Assembly (NCBI RefSeq): GCF_019973735.1
Contig: NZ_AP024463.1
Location: 1,240,001 to 1,304,000, forward strand
Direction: 5' to 3'
From: Arachnia rubra
Lineage (GTDB): Bacteria; Actinomycetota; Actinomycetes; Propionibacteriales; Propionibacteriaceae
DNA length: 64,000 nt
This document shows, piece after piece, positions 19,114 through 28,726 of the stretch; the stretch's first letter is position 1, and each line of letters starts with the position of its first letter. The translations under genes were made by a program, and so were the position numbers. Under the pieces are notes generated by a model, which did not search any database, was not told where the DNA came from, and saw only the letters and a list, made by a program, of their open reading frames with translations.

Positions 19114-20017
19114 CCAGCTGCCTCCCCGTCCACGTGACGGGGAGGTGAAAGGCGGCAGGCAGGAGCCTGGGCATGGCGTCCAGGGCTTCGTGAGGTGTCG
19201 TGTGACGTCCTAGACCCAGTGACGCGGTCAGCTCGGCCAGCACGTCGCTGGTGCGCCATCCCTGGGCCTGCAGATCGGCCAGGGTGACCGCGCCGTCACG
19301 TTTTGCCAGGCGCTTCCCCCGATCGTTGGTGACTAGGCCGATGTGTGCATAGGCCGGCGGCTGCCCGCCCAGCTGGGTGGTCAGCCATGCCTGGCGGGGC
19401 GCGGAGCTGAGGAGGTCGGCGCCGCGCGTGACCTGCGTCACCCCTTGGTACATGTCGTCCACCACAGAGGCGAGATTGTATGCAGGCACGCCGTCTCCCC
19501 TCACCAGCACGAAATCATCGACGGTAGCGGTCACCTCGCCTGAGAACCGGTCCGTCACGGTGAACACCGCATTCTCAGCACGCACCCGGATCGCTGCCGG
19601 CCGTTCCTCCCGTCTCCTGCTGCGCTCAGCCGCCGACAGCCTCGCACAGGTCCCCGGATAGGGACGGTATCCGTCGTTGTGCGGAGCTGAGGCTGCCTGT
19701 TCGATCTCACGCCGCGTGCAGAAGCACTCGTAGGTCCGCTCTCGTAGCCGGGTCAGAGCATCGCGGTAGGCCTCCATGCGCTCGGACTGGGTGACGGGTT
19801 CGCCATCCCATGCCATTCCCAGGTCCTTCAGATCCCTCAGCTGACGGGCTGCGGCGCCTTCTGCCGCCCGCACCCGTGCCACATCGAGGTCTTCAACCCT
19901 CAGCCGCCAGCTTCCCCTTGCGCGATGAGTCAGCAACCACCCCGCCAGCGCGGTGCGCAGATTTCCCAGGTGCAGATCGGAGGTGGGAGAGGGGGCATAG
20001 CGGTCAACGATTGACAT
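19097..20017 (-). CDS. gluQ: Glutamyl-Q tRNA(Asp) synthetase
   Basis: A 306-residue paralogue of glutamyl-tRNA synthetase without the anticodon-binding domain. It attaches glutamate to queuosine at the wobble base of tRNA(Asp). The HIGH-like motif DLHLGN is in APSPTSDLHLGNLRTAL and the KMSKS-like motif is KRLAKRDG. The zinc-binding pattern C-x-C (ECFC) with a later Y and C (RPYPGTC) is typical of this family. The 3' end overlaps the FKBP gene by 17 bases. AACAAT lies 6 bases before the ATG as a possible -10 box. Confidence 0.92.
   Translation of the reverse strand: MSIVDRYAPSPTSDLHLGNLRTALAGWLLTHRARGSWRLRVEDLDVARVRAAEGAAARQLRDLKDLGMAWDGEPVTQSERMEAYRDALTRLRERTYECFCTRREIEQAASAPHNDGYRPYPGTCARLSAAERSRRREERPAAIRVRAENAVFTVTDRFSGEVTATVDDFVLVRGDGVPAYNLASVVDDMYQGVTQVTRGADLLSSAPRQAWLTTQLGGQPPAYAHIGLVTNDRGKRLAKRDGAVTLADLQAQGWRTSDVLAELTASLGLGRHTTPHEALDAMPRLLPAAFHLPVTWTGRQLVSLQP
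19121..19145. terminator. Stem-loop between FKBP gene and gluQ
   Basis: A perfect 10-bp stem (CCTCCCCGTC with GACGGGGAGG) with a 5-base loop starts 8 bases after the FKBP stop. It lies inside the gluQ coding region, which is read the other way. There is no U-tract. Confidence 0.4.
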
Positions 20018-20053
20018 GCCCCCATTGTTGCGGCGTCCTCTCCCCGGTACCCT

Positions 20054-20087
20054 CTAATTCCACCAGGGAGCTAATTCCACCAGGGAG
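20054..20087 (+). repeat. Tandem 17-bp direct repeat at the pafB start
   Basis: CTAATTCCACCAGGGAG occurs twice in a row (20054-20070 and 20071-20087). The second copy supplies the pafB ribosome site (GGGAGGTG before ATG 20093); the first copies most of it. Confidence 0.8.
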
Positions 20088-20092
20088 GTGAG

Positions 20093-21022
20093 ATGTCGGC
20101 GAGCAAATCGGAGCGGCTGCTCAATTTGTTGATCATGCTGCTCAGTACGCGCAGCTGGGTGGGGCGCGACCGCATCCGGCAGGTCATCGAGGGCTACCGG
20201 AGCTTGGATGACGCGAATTTCGACCGTACTTTTGAGCGTGACAAGGCCGAGCTTCGTGGCATCGGAGTGCCGGTGGAGACCGGCGCTCTCGACCCGGAGG
20301 CGAACGAACCCGGTTACAGGGTGGACCGCTCGGCGTTTGAGCTGCCACCCATCACCTTCACCGCGGACGAGCTGGCAGCGCTGGGCGCTGCTGCCCGGGT
20401 CTGGCAGGACAGCGTCGCCGCTGAGGACACGCGCGTGGCACTTGCGACGCTCCGTGCCGCGGGTGCTGATCCAGATGCTGCGCGATTGCTCACCCTGCAA
20501 CCGCAGCTGACCGCCATCGATGGTCTTGACGTCTGGTGGGATGCGCTGCGGTCTCGTAGGGAGGTGCGGTTCGGGTACCGGGATGAGCCCCGCAGGCTCC
20601 AGCCCTGGCGGATCGTGCAGCAGCGTGGTCACTGGTATGTGATCGGCCTGGACTTGGACCGCGGGCAACGGCGCTACTTCAAGCTCTCACGAGTCACGTC
20701 CCCTCCCAGGGCAGTGGGAGAGGAGGGTGCTTACACCCCACCAGAGAAGGTCACCATCGAGTTCACCACCTCCGAGCGGCAATCCTCGGCCAGGGTGGCG
20801 CTGCGTCCTAGGCGCGGGCGCGACCTGGCCCGCAGCGGAAAACCAGCCACACGGCTTGACAGCGACCCCGAGGGTTTCGAGATCTACGAACTGCCGTTGA
20901 CGCCGATGCTCGTCGGTGAGATCTGCGCGCTGGGCGTGGACGCCATCGCCTTGGCTCCTGAGGAGCTGGTTGATGACGTGGTGGCAAGACTCCGGGCGGT
21001 CGCAGGGAGGTGGGCCAAGTGA
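20093..21022 (+). CDS. pafB: WYL-domain transcription factor PafB
   Basis: A 309-residue regulator. A winged-helix N-terminus (SERLLNLLIMLLSTRSWVGRDRIRQVI) is followed by a WYL domain (about 170-250; RREVRFGYRDEPRRLQPWRIVQQRGHWYVIGLD) and a WCX-like tail. With PafC it forms the activator of a RecA-independent DNA damage response in mycobacteria. It is followed by pafC with a 4-base overlap. No pafA gene lies before it, unlike in M. tuberculosis. Confidence 0.92.
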   Translation: MSASKSERLLNLLIMLLSTRSWVGRDRIRQVIEGYRSLDDANFDRTFERDKAELRGIGVPVETGALDPEANEPGYRVDRSAFELPPITFTADELAALGAAARVWQDSVAAEDTRVALATLRAAGADPDAARLLTLQPQLTAIDGLDVWWDALRSRREVRFGYRDEPRRLQPWRIVQQRGHWYVIGLDLDRGQRRYFKLSRVTSPPRAVGEEGAYTPPEKVTIEFTTSERQSSARVALRPRRGRDLARSGKPATRLDSDPEGFEIYELPLTPMLVGEICALGVDAIALAPEELVDDVVARLRAVAGRWAK

Positions 21023-21948
21023 GGTCGGCGGATCAGGTGCGGCGCCTCATCCAGCTGGTGCCCTATCTCAGCCGGAATCCCGGGGTAACGGTCACCCAGG
21101 CCGCCCACGACTTCCAGACCACGCCTGCCGTGATCCTGCGGGACCTGGAGGTCATCCAGTTCTGCGGGCTGCCAGGAGGACTGACCGATGACCTGTTCGA
21201 TGTCGATATCGAGGGGGTGCGTGCTGACGGGGAGATCTACCTGTTCAACTCTGATGTGCTGGCGCGCCCCATGACCCTGACCGCTGTCCAGGCGGTGAGC
21301 CTGATGGTGGCGCTGGGTGCTCTTGTCGAACTCGGCTCCGAGGCGGCGGCCTCCGCCAGGGCTAAGCTCAGCGACGCCTGCGGCCAGGCGGGTGCCGGCA
21401 TCGAGGTCAGTCTCGCGGCAGGTGACGAGGAGATCCGTCGGATCCTGACCCAGGCATGTGAGGAACGCCGCGTGGTCCGGATCGATCACGAGGGAACCGG
21501 TTGCCGCGCCGTCGTCGAGGTGGAGCCCGCCCGGCTGCGGGTGGTGGACGGCACCACCTACCTGGATGCCTGGTCCCGGCTGCGGGATGCCTGGCGCAGT
21601 TTCCGGATGGACCGGATCCGCTCCGTCGAAGTGCTGGACGAGCTCTCACCCGCCCGGGAAGGGCTGGAAGAGGCGACAGGATCCTGGTTCGCCGACTCCG
21701 AACGCCGCGTGGAGCTGACCCTGGGGCCAGGTGCATCCTGGGTCCCCGAGTATTATCCGACTCATTCCGTCGAGTCCGATGTGACCGGGCTGCGGGTGGT
21801 GCTTCCTGTCGGCAGCCGTGACTGGCTGGTGTCGCTGCTGCTGCGGCTCGGCGAGGACGTTGTCATTGTCAGCGACGGTGAGGCCGTCACCGAAGCCGCT
21901 GAGCGGGCTTGGGAGGCGCTGCGCGCATACGGTCGTGAAGAGCCGTGA
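21019..21948 (+). CDS. pafC: WYL-domain transcription factor PafC
   Basis: A 309-residue partner of PafB with the same layout: an N-terminal winged helix (VRRLIQLVPYLSRNPGVTVTQAA) and a WYL domain around 145-205 (VRIDHEGTG, then VEPARLRVVDGTTYLDAW). GTG 21019 overlaps the pafB stop and has GGGAGG 8 bases in front, so it is preferred over GTG 21010. The stop overlaps the next gene by 4 bases. Confidence 0.92.
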   Translation: MRSADQVRRLIQLVPYLSRNPGVTVTQAAHDFQTTPAVILRDLEVIQFCGLPGGLTDDLFDVDIEGVRADGEIYLFNSDVLARPMTLTAVQAVSLMVALGALVELGSEAAASARAKLSDACGQAGAGIEVSLAAGDEEIRRILTQACEERRVVRIDHEGTGCRAVVEVEPARLRVVDGTTYLDAWSRLRDAWRSFRMDRIRSVEVLDELSPAREGLEEATGSWFADSERRVELTLGPGASWVPEYYPTHSVESDVTGLRVVLPVGSRDWLVSLLLRLGEDVVIVSDGEAVTEAAERAWEALRAYGREEP

Positions 21949-22160
21949 CCTACAGTCGGGTACGATCGCGTAGTGTGATCTGGTTACTCGTGTTCGGCGG
22001 CCTCGCGGCGGCCGGGGTGGTGGCCCTGGTGGTCATGGCCCTTGGGGTGCGGCACAAAATCGATGACGTTCTGGTGGAGGTACGGATGTTGGGAGAACGT
22101 CACGATGAGCTCAGGGCGCTCACTGCGCAGGTTCAGCTGCCCCGCAAGCACCGCGAGTAA
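21945..22160 (+). CDS. Small single-span membrane protein between pafC and tatA
   Basis: A 71-residue protein. Basic N-terminus (TYSRVRSRS), one transmembrane helix at about 12-34, then a short charged helix (HKIDDVLVEVRMLGERHDEL). GTG 21945 overlaps the pafC stop. The function is unknown. Its place ahead of tatA-tatC suggests, but does not show, a link to the membrane. Confidence 0.65.
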   Translation: MTYSRVRSRSVIWLLVFGGLAAAGVVALVVMALGVRHKIDDVLVEVRMLGERHDELRALTAQVQLPRKHRE

Positions 22161-22202
22161 GCTTCACAGGAAACCAACAAATCCGGAACGAGGTAACTGC
22201 AC

Positions 22203-22541
22203 ATGCCGAACATTGGCCCTATGGAACTACTGATCATCCTGGTGATAGCTCTGGTGCTGTTCGGTGGTTCGCGCCTGGCCGGAAACCTGGCCGGAATCGG
22301 CAAGGGGGTCGGGCGCTCCATCCGGGAGTTCAAGGAGGAGGTCAAGTCCACCGACCAGGACAAAGACGGCAACAAGCCCGCGGAGCCCGAGGTGGTGGAG
22401 GCTGAGATCGTCGATGACCGGGCTGCCGAGCTCGAACGCCGCCAGCGTGACCTGGAGGCTCGCGAGCAGGCCCTCAAGGAAGCCGAGCTGGAGGCCCGGG
22501 AAGCCGCTCTCAACTCTCGTCAGGCTGAGACGGGGCACTGA
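22203..22541 (+). CDS. tatA: Sec-independent translocase protein TatA
   Basis: A 112-residue protein. A short N-terminal membrane helix (MELLIILVIALVLFGGSRL) is followed by an amphipathic helix (AGNLAGIGKGVGRSIREFKEE) and a long charged C-terminus that looks like a coiled coil (DDRAAELERRQRDLEAR). It forms the Tat pore for folded proteins. It is followed 5 bases later by tatC. The order pafBC-tatAC-helY matches M. tuberculosis. Confidence 0.94.
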   Translation: MPNIGPMELLIILVIALVLFGGSRLAGNLAGIGKGVGRSIREFKEEVKSTDQDKDGNKPAEPEVVEAEIVDDRAAELERRQRDLEAREQALKEAELEAREAALNSRQAETGH

Positions 22542-22546
22542 TCACA

Positions 22547-23422
22547 TTGAGCTCCGACACCAGCCGTGCTGAGGCGAAACCGCGTCGGTCCAGCTGGTTC
22601 CGCCCGCCCAAAAAGGAATCCCCCGACGGGAGCATGTCCCTGGGAGATCATCTCCGGGAGATCCGCTACCGCGTCACCATCTCGGCATTGGCCCTGGTGC
22701 TCGCCGCGATTGGGTGCGCCTTCTTCTACCAGCCTCTGGTGGAATTCATCATGTATCCCTATCTGGTTGCCCGGGATGATGTGACGGCAGCCAATAGTGA
22801 GGCCATGCTGCAGCTAGCCAATACCGGTGTGACTGGGCCCTTCACCCTAGGGGTGGTGATCTTGATCATTTGTGGCCTGATCATCACCATCCCAGTGTGG
22901 CTCTATCAGATCTGGGCCTTCGTCGCCCCAGGGCTGCTGGCCAAAGAGAAGAAATACGTGATGGCCTTCCTTGGGGCAGGGATCCCGTTGTTCCTGCTGG
23001 GCTGTGCAATGGGCTACTGGATCTGGCCCAAGGGCATCGCGGTGATGCTTAGTTTCACGCCAACCGGCCTGGGCGTGATGAACTACCAGGACATGTCTGA
23101 GTTCGTGAGCCTAGAGCTGAAGGTGATACTCATCTTCGGGGCATCCTTCTTGCTGCCGGTGATCGTAGTGGCCTTGAACCTGTTCAACGTCGTGCGCGGC
23201 TATCAGCTCAAGAAGTGGCGCAAGGGCGTGTTCTTCGCATCCTTCGTCCTTGCAGCTGTCGCGACCCCTTCCACTGATCCCTTCACCATGCTGTGTATGG
23301 CGATCCCCGTCACACTGCTGTTCTACATAGCTGAGATGATCTGTCGTTTGCTGGACAGGCGCAAGGGAATTGTCGAGTCCGATGAGGCGCAGTTCAATAT
23401 TGACGTGGACGACGGCAAGTGA
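22547..23422 (+). CDS. tatC: Sec-independent translocase protein TatC
   Basis: A 291-residue membrane protein with about six spans that binds the twin-arginine signal. The conserved N-terminal SLGDHLREIRYRV and the glutamate-containing loops of the family are present (for example NYQDMSEFVSLELKV). The start is TTG 22547, which fits directly behind tatA; ATG 22634 would cut into the cytoplasmic tail only. It overlaps the next gene by 4 bases. Confidence 0.93.
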   Translation: MSSDTSRAEAKPRRSSWFRPPKKESPDGSMSLGDHLREIRYRVTISALALVLAAIGCAFFYQPLVEFIMYPYLVARDDVTAANSEAMLQLANTGVTGPFTLGVVILIICGLIITIPVWLYQIWAFVAPGLLAKEKKYVMAFLGAGIPLFLLGCAMGYWIWPKGIAVMLSFTPTGLGVMNYQDMSEFVSLELKVILIFGASFLLPVIVVALNLFNVVRGYQLKKWRKGVFFASFVLAAVATPSTDPFTMLCMAIPVTLLFYIAEMICRLLDRRKGIVESDEAQFNIDVDDGK

Positions 23423-24333
23423 ACCAACTGGCGAAGCCGCGCCTGCTGACCCTGGTGGTCAATGAGCGCTCTGGTGGCGGGCGCGCGGGCCGGATGTTGC
23501 CGAAGGTGGCGCGCCGGCTCCGGGACCAGGTGCCGACCGCTGAGCTGCATATCATCTCCTCTAGTTCCTGGAGTGATGCCGAGAAACTGACCCGGGCGGC
23601 AGCCCTTGAGGCCCGGCCGGGGGATGCGCTGCTGGTGATGGGCGGAGATGGCATGGCCCATCTGGGTTTGAATGCTGCCGCGGGGACTGACGCTGTCCTC
23701 GGGCTGATCCCGGCGGGAACCGGCAATGACTTCGCTCGTGGCGTCGGCGTGCCCCGCACCGTCGATGAGGCGGTGGGGGCGATCGTCGGGGGCCGGACGC
23801 GCACCGTCGACCTGACGCGCATCTCGAATGGCGCCTTCCCGCAGCGGTACGTCGGCGCTGTGGTCTCCACGGGATATGACGCTCGCGTGAACCGCTCCAC
23901 CAACCGCATCCGGTTGCGCCTGGGGGCCCTCAGCTATGGCTATGTCGCGCTGCGGGAGCTGGCCTCGTTCTCGCCGTTGAACTACGAGATGGTGGTGGAC
24001 GGGGAGCCTCGCGCCCAGGAGGCGATGCTGGTGGCGGTCGCGAACACGGGACTCTTCGGCGGCGGCATGCGGATTGCCCCCGACGCCGATCCATCCGACG
24101 GCCTGCTCGACGTGACCGTGATCAGGACGGTCTCGCGCGGGGTGTTGCTCAGGCTGCTCCCGTCCCTGTACTCGGGGGCATTCGTCAGACATCCCTGCGT
24201 GGAGCAGTTCCGGGCGCGCAGCATCGAATTGGCCGGGCCGGGGCTGTTCGTGATGGGCGATGGCGAGGAGCTGGGGGAGGTGCCCGTGCGGGCTGAGTGC
24301 GCGCCGGGGATCTTGAAGATCTTCGTCGCCTGA
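23419..24333 (+). CDS. Diacylglycerol kinase family lipid kinase
   Basis: A 304-residue soluble lipid kinase of the DagK/YegS type. The catalytic GGDGM motif (VMGGDGMAHLGLNAA) replaces the usual GGDGT. It is followed by PAGTGNDFARG, which is characteristic, and the C-terminal beta domain with VANTGLFGGGMRIAPDADPSDGLLDV. It probably phosphorylates diacylglycerol or a related lipid. GTG 23419 overlaps the tatC stop. Confidence 0.9.
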   Translation: MNQLAKPRLLTLVVNERSGGGRAGRMLPKVARRLRDQVPTAELHIISSSSWSDAEKLTRAAALEARPGDALLVMGGDGMAHLGLNAAAGTDAVLGLIPAGTGNDFARGVGVPRTVDEAVGAIVGGRTRTVDLTRISNGAFPQRYVGAVVSTGYDARVNRSTNRIRLRLGALSYGYVALRELASFSPLNYEMVVDGEPRAQEAMLVAVANTGLFGGGMRIAPDADPSDGLLDVTVIRTVSRGVLLRLLPSLYSGAFVRHPCVEQFRARSIELAGPGLFVMGDGEELGEVPVRAECAPGILKIFVA

Positions 24334-24344
24334 TCCGGCCCTGC

Positions 24345-24350
24345 TACCTT
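24345..24350 (+). promoter_or_regulatory. -10 box of helY
   Basis: TACCTT ends 6 bases before GTG 24357, and no ribosome site is seen. This fits a leaderless transcript. Confidence 0.5.
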
Positions 24351-24356
24351 GGGGCC

Positions 24357-27101
24357 GTGACCGATCAGGTGCAGCGCTTCGCCGCGCTCTACTCCTTTCC
24401 GCTTGACGACTATCAGCTTGCTGGGTGTGAGGCTCTCGCGTCGGGGGCTGGGGTGCTGGTGGCTGCCCCGACCGGGGCCGGTAAGACCGTGGTCGGTGAG
24501 TTCGCCGCGTGGCTGGCCCTGGAGACGGGGTCCAGATGCTTCTACACCACCCCCATCAAGGCTCTCAGCAATCAGAAATACCACGATCTCGTAGCCCGGC
24601 ATGGTGTCGCACAGGTGGGCCTGCTGACTGGGGACTCCTCAGTCAACGGCGACGCGCCGGTGGTGGTGATGACCACCGAAGTGCTCCGCAACATGATCTA
24701 TGCGGGTTCCACGGGACTGAACAACCTGGGGCATGTCGTCATGGACGAGGTGCACTATCTGGCCGACCGGTTCCGGGGAGCGGTGTGGGAGGAGGTCATC
24801 CTGGGGTTGGCTCCCCAGGTCCAGGTCACGGCGCTGTCCGCGACTGTCAGCAACGTGGAGGACTTCGGCGACTGGCTGCGCACCGTGCGCGGCAGTTTCG
24901 AGATCGTGGTCTCCGAGAGACGCCCGGTGCCGCTCTACCAGCAGGTGCTGGTGGGAAAGAGACTCATCGACCTGTTTGAGGGGATCGCCCCGACCGCCAG
25001 GGAACTTCCAGGCAGTCGCGCGGCGAAGGTGAATCGTGAACTGGTGAAGGTCTCCCGCGCCGAGGCCACGCGCGTACGTGATGACTCACGCCGGCCCCGG
25101 GGACGCTCTGGCCGCGGGAAACGGCCGCGCGGTACAGGGTCCTTCGGCGGCGATGTGCACCCGCGTTTCGCGGGGCAGCGAACCTCGCGGGCTGAGACGG
25201 CTCGTGTGCTGGAGAGGGCCCGGCTGCTTCCCGCGATCTGCTTCATCTTCAGCCGGGCCGGCTGCGACGCCGCCGTCAGTCAACTGCTCGCAGCCGGGGT
25301 CACCCTCACCAGCCGGGATGAGGCGGCCCTGCTGGGGGAGATCGCCGACCGGCACGTTGCCGGACTGTCGATGGCCGATCTGGATGCCCTGGGATACGAG
25401 GACTTCCGCGCAGCCCTCTGCTCTGGGGTGGCCGCCCACCACGCCGGGCAGCTGCCTGCCTTCAAGGCGATCGTCGAAGAAGGTTTCGCCACGGGGGCCT
25501 GCAAGCTGGTGTTCGCGACCGAGACCCTGGCGCTCGGCATCAACATGCCAGCTCGCACAGTGATGCTGGAGAAACTGGTCAAATACAACGGTGAGGCCGT
25601 GGTGGACATCACGCCGGGTGAGTACACGCAGCTGACCGGGCGGGCCGGTAGGCGGGGCATTGACGTCGAGGGATATGCCGTCGTGCTCTGGCAGCCCGGG
25701 ATGGATCCCAGGGCGGTGGCGGGCCTGGCCTCCAGGCGCACCTATCCGCTGCGTTCCTCGTTTAGCCCGAGCTACAACATGGCCGTGAACCTGACGGCGG
25801 CGATGGGCAGGGAACGAGCGCGTGAGGTGCTGAACCAGTCGTTTGCGCAGTTCACCATCGACAAGAGCGTGGTCACCGCCAGTCGCGCTGGTCGTGACCG
25901 GGGGCGGGAGATCGCTGCCAGCCGTGCTGAGGCCGAGTGTCACCTGGGGGATTTCATGGAATACGCAGCGCTGCGTGAGGAGATCTCCCAGCTGGAGGGC
26001 ATCTCCGCTGCGGCACGCCGCGCCCGGCGGGCAGATGACACTGCCGAGGCCATCTCGAAACTTATGCCAGGCGATGTGATCTGGGTGCCGAGACAGGGCT
26101 GGTGCGTAGTGCTGGCCGTCGGTCAGAAGCAGAGCCGCGACGGTGTGCCCTGGGCGCAGATCATCGCCGCTGACCACACCATCTTGAGACTGCGGCCCCA
26201 CGACCTGCCCGGGGCGCCCGCGCCCGTGGCCCGGGTTCGCGTCCCACGGCGGTTCTCGGCGCAGGATCGCAAGGCCCGCCGGGAGCTCCTGGCGTCCCTG
26301 TCCGCCAAGCTGGAATCCGTCGATCCCGAGACCCCTACCTTCGACCCGACCCCGACCGATGAGGCGCAGGCCGCCCGCATCGCAGAGCTGAGACGCGAGA
26401 TGAAACGGCACCCCTGTCATGCCTGCGAGGAACGGGAACTGCACGCCGTCGCCGCGGCACGCGCCATCCGGCTGGAGCGGGAGGCAGCACGCCTGGAGGC
26501 AGAGTTGACGGGACGAGCCAACTCCCTGGCGGTGCAGTTCGACCGGGTGTGCGGGGTGCTCTCCGACCTCGGCTACCTGCACGGTGACGAGCTAACCGGC
26601 GCGGGCCGGATGCTGCGCCGCATCTACAACGAGCTGGACCTCGTCGCCGCCGAGTGCATCCGGCGTGACGTGTTCGCTGACCTGGACGCACCGCAACTGG
26701 CCGCGGTTCTGTCCTCGCTGCTTTACGAGTCACGACCCAGCCGGGATCAGCGGCCCCCGCGCATGCCGGATGCCGCCAGTGAGGCCGCCCAGTCCGCGCT
26801 GCGTACCGTGTGGCGTGAGGTCGGGGCGCTGGAACGCAACCACCGCCGCGACCGGGGGCGCGAACCGGATATCGGCTTCGCTGAGGCGGCCTGGCGCTGG
26901 GCCAGCGGCCAGGAGCTCGCAAAGGTATTGCGCATCAGTGGCCTGTCCGCCGGTGACTTCGTGCGCTGGGTGCGGCAGGTCGTGGATCTGGCAGGACAGA
27001 TCGCCACCGCGGCGGGCCTGGGGGATCTGCGCCGCACCTGCCGGGAGGCGGTCTTCGCTATGCGGCGGGGCGTTGTCGACACCGACCTTGAGGAGGACTG
27101 A
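24357..27101 (+). CDS. helY: Mtr4/Ski2-like DEVH-box RNA helicase HelY
   Basis: A 914-residue helicase. Walker A APTGAGKT is at 37-44, followed by [26 protein letters not shown] (DEVH box), LSATVSN, the motif V/VI part [11 protein letters not shown], and a DSHCT-like C-terminus. A basic, Arg/Gly-rich insert (about 245-290) lies between the RecA-like domains. HelY follows pafBC-tatAC in M. tuberculosis too. It probably unwinds RNA for decay. GTG 24357 is chosen because of the -10 box 6 bases before it; an upstream GTG at 24297 lies in the kinase gene. Confidence 0.92.
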   Translation: MTDQVQRFAALYSFPLDDYQLAGCEALASGAGVLVAAPTGAGKTVVGEFAAWLALETGSRCFYTTPIKALSNQKYHDLVARHGVAQVGLLTGDSSVNGDAPVVVMTTEVLRNMIYAGSTGLNNLGHVVMDEVHYLADRFRGAVWEEVILGLAPQVQVTALSATVSNVEDFGDWLRTVRGSFEIVVSERRPVPLYQQVLVGKRLIDLFEGIAPTARELPGSRAAKVNRELVKVSRAEATRVRDDSRRPRGRSGRGKRPRGTGSFGGDVHPRFAGQRTSRAETARVLERARLLPAICFIFSRAGCDAAVSQLLAAGVTLTSRDEAALLGEIADRHVAGLSMADLDALGYEDFRAALCSGVAAHHAGQLPAFKAIVEEGFATGACKLVFATETLALGINMPARTVMLEKLVKYNGEAVVDITPGEYTQLTGRAGRRGIDVEGYAVVLWQPGMDPRAVAGLASRRTYPLRSSFSPSYNMAVNLTAAMGRERAREVLNQSFAQFTIDKSVVTASRAGRDRGREIAASRAEAECHLGDFMEYAALREEISQLEGISAAARRARRADDTAEAISKLMPGDVIWVPRQGWCVVLAVGQKQSRDGVPWAQIIAADHTILRLRPHDLPGAPAPVARVRVPRRFSAQDRKARRELLASLSAKLESVDPETPTFDPTPTDEAQAARIAELRREMKRHPCHACEERELHAVAAARAIRLEREAARLEAELTGRANSLAVQFDRVCGVLSDLGYLHGDELTGAGRMLRRIYNELDLVAAECIRRDVFADLDAPQLAAVLSSLLYESRPSRDQRPPRMPDAASEAAQSALRTVWREVGALERNHRRDRGREPDIGFAEAAWRWASGQELAKVLRISGLSAGDFVRWVRQVVDLAGQIATAAGLGDLRRTCREAVFAMRRGVVDTDLEED

Positions 27102-27868
27102 TGGCGGTTGCGCTGCGAGTCATTCCCTGTCTCGACGTTCATGACGGACGAGTCGTCAAGGGAGTCAACTTCCGCGACCTGAGGGATGCGGGCGACCCGG
27201 TGGAGCTGGCTGCCCGCTATGGAGCGCAAGGGGCTGACGAGCTGACCTTCTTGGACATCTCCGCGTCCGCGCAGGGCCGGGCAACCACGCGTGAGATGGT
27301 GACCCGCTGTGCTGAGACGGTGTTCATCCCGCTCACGGTCGGCGGGGGAGTGCGGTCGGCCGCGGATGTGGATGAGCTGCTGCGCTGTGGAGCCGACAAG
27401 GTGGGTATCAACACCGGCGCGCTTGCCGCGCCAGGTGTGATCGACGAGATCGCCGCGCGCTTCGGCAATCAGGTGCTGGTGTTGTCCCTGGACGCCAGGC
27501 GAGCCGGCTGGGCCGCGTCGGGCTTCGAGGTCACCACCCATGGTGGCCGCAGGCCAGCCGGCAGGGATGCCATCGAATGGGTGAGGGAGGCAGCTGACCG
27601 GGGGATTGGGGAGGTGCTGCTCAACTCCATGGACGCTGACGGCACCACGGATGGGTTTGACATCGAGATGATCCGTGCCGTCCGCCAGGTGGTTGATGTG
27701 CCTCTGATCGCCTCCGGTGGCGCTGGGACCGCCACCCACTTCGTCGAGGCCGCACGCGCGGGGGCCGACGCCGTGCTGGCCGCCAGCGTCTTCCACTATG
27801 GGCGGCTCACTATTGTTGAGGTCAAACAGGAGCTGGCAGCAGCCGGTTTCGAGGTGCGAGGAGTGTGA
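27101..27868 (+). CDS. hisF: Imidazole glycerol phosphate synthase subunit HisF
   Basis: A 255-residue TIM barrel that makes imidazole glycerol phosphate and AICAR with HisH. The catalytic pair D12 and D131 is present, along with the phosphate loops LTVGGGVRS and [11 protein letters not shown] 27101 overlaps the helY stop by one base. No other histidine gene lies in the window, so it stands apart from the rest of the pathway. Confidence 0.95.
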   Translation: MAVALRVIPCLDVHDGRVVKGVNFRDLRDAGDPVELAARYGAQGADELTFLDISASAQGRATTREMVTRCAETVFIPLTVGGGVRSAADVDELLRCGADKVGINTGALAAPGVIDEIAARFGNQVLVLSLDARRAGWAASGFEVTTHGGRRPAGRDAIEWVREAADRGIGEVLLNSMDADGTTDGFDIEMIRAVRQVVDVPLIASGGAGTATHFVEAARAGADAVLAASVFHYGRLTIVEVKQELAAAGFEVRGV

Positions 27869-27873
27869 GGACC

Positions 27874-28275
27874 ATGAGCGATTGCCTGTTCTGCCGGATT
27901 GTCGAGGGCGAGATCCCGTCGAAGCGGATCTATGAGGACGAGACCGCAGTCGCGTTCCTCGACATCAACCCGTGGCAGCAGGGCCACGCCCTGGTCATCC
28001 CCCGCCGTCACGTGAAAGACGTCCTGGAGGACCCGGCTGCGCTTGCTGAGATCGCCCCGGCCATCGGCACCGTAGGTGACCTGCTGAAGGAAAGGCTGGG
28101 AGCCACGGCCTGCAACATCCTGAGCAATGCGGGTGCCGACTCGGGGCAGGAGGTCTTCCATCTCCATGTCCACGTCTTGCCCCGCTACGCCGACAACCCA
28201 GGCATCTCCAACATGCGAGGGCCGGTCACGACCGACCTGGACCAAGTTCACGCCCGCCTGGTCGGCGGCGAATAG
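27874..28275 (+). CDS. HIT family hydrolase
   Basis: A 133-residue nucleotide-binding protein with the histidine triad HLHVHV (H96, H98, H100) and an N-terminal CLFC pair of the zinc-binding type. The family cleaves nucleoside phosphoramidates or dinucleotides. ATG 27874 is chosen; a GTG at 27865 overlapping the hisF stop is possible. It ends 12 bases before the convergent cupin gene. Confidence 0.9.
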   Translation: MSDCLFCRIVEGEIPSKRIYEDETAVAFLDINPWQQGHALVIPRRHVKDVLEDPAALAEIAPAIGTVGDLLKERLGATACNILSNAGADSGQEVFHLHVHVLPRYADNPGISNMRGPVTTDLDQVHARLVGGE

Positions 28276-28287
28276 GGGAAGAAGCAG

Positions 28288-28665
28288 TCAGTCGCAATCG
28301 CAGTCGATGGGATTGAAGTCCGACGGGGCAGGTGAGATCACGCTCACGAAGATGAAATCCTCGTCTCCCGTGTTGCGCATCCCGTGGCACTGCCCGGGCC
28401 TGGAGACCATCACGTCGCCGGCCTGGATTTCAAGCTCCTCGCAGGGCTCGGGGAAGAACACGCCGCTGCCCTGGAGACAGATCCAGATGTCGTCCGACGC
28501 CGAGTGGTCGTGGGCCATCACCTCCTGGCCGGGCTTGACCACCCAGACCACCCCGCCCGTGTTGTCCGTGGTGAAGAAGGGCGTGCGGGTTGCGGTTTCC
28601 CCAGAGCGTGCTACCTCAGAGAGCCGGTAGCGCCGCTGCGTCTTTGCATCTGTGGAGCTAGTCAT
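28288..28665 (-). CDS. Small cupin protein with Cys/Asp tail
   Basis: A 125-residue single-domain cupin. The barrel motifs are seen as KPGQEVMAHDHSASDDIWICLQG and AGDVMVSRPGQCHGMRN, with histidines placed for metal binding. It ends with NPIDCDCD, an unusual acidic Cys tail that could bind metal. ATG 28665 has GAGAGG 7 bases in front; an upstream in-frame start at 28704 lacks a ribosome site. The substrate is unknown. Confidence 0.75.
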   Translation of the reverse strand: MTSSTDAKTQRRYRLSEVARSGETATRTPFFTTDNTGGVVWVVKPGQEVMAHDHSASDDIWICLQGSGVFFPEPCEELEIQAGDVMVSRPGQCHGMRNTGDEDFIFVSVISPAPSDFNPIDCDCD

Positions 28666-28726
28666 GGCATACCTCTCAACCGGATTCTTCCAGGCCTCCA
28701 GCATATGACTTGCCCGGGGTAGCGGC

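Noticed and set aside
25086..26582. Open frame of 498 codons on the minus strand inside helY
   Set aside because: It is a shadow of high-GC codon use in helY; the composition is biased to His, Gln and Pro and no family is recognised.
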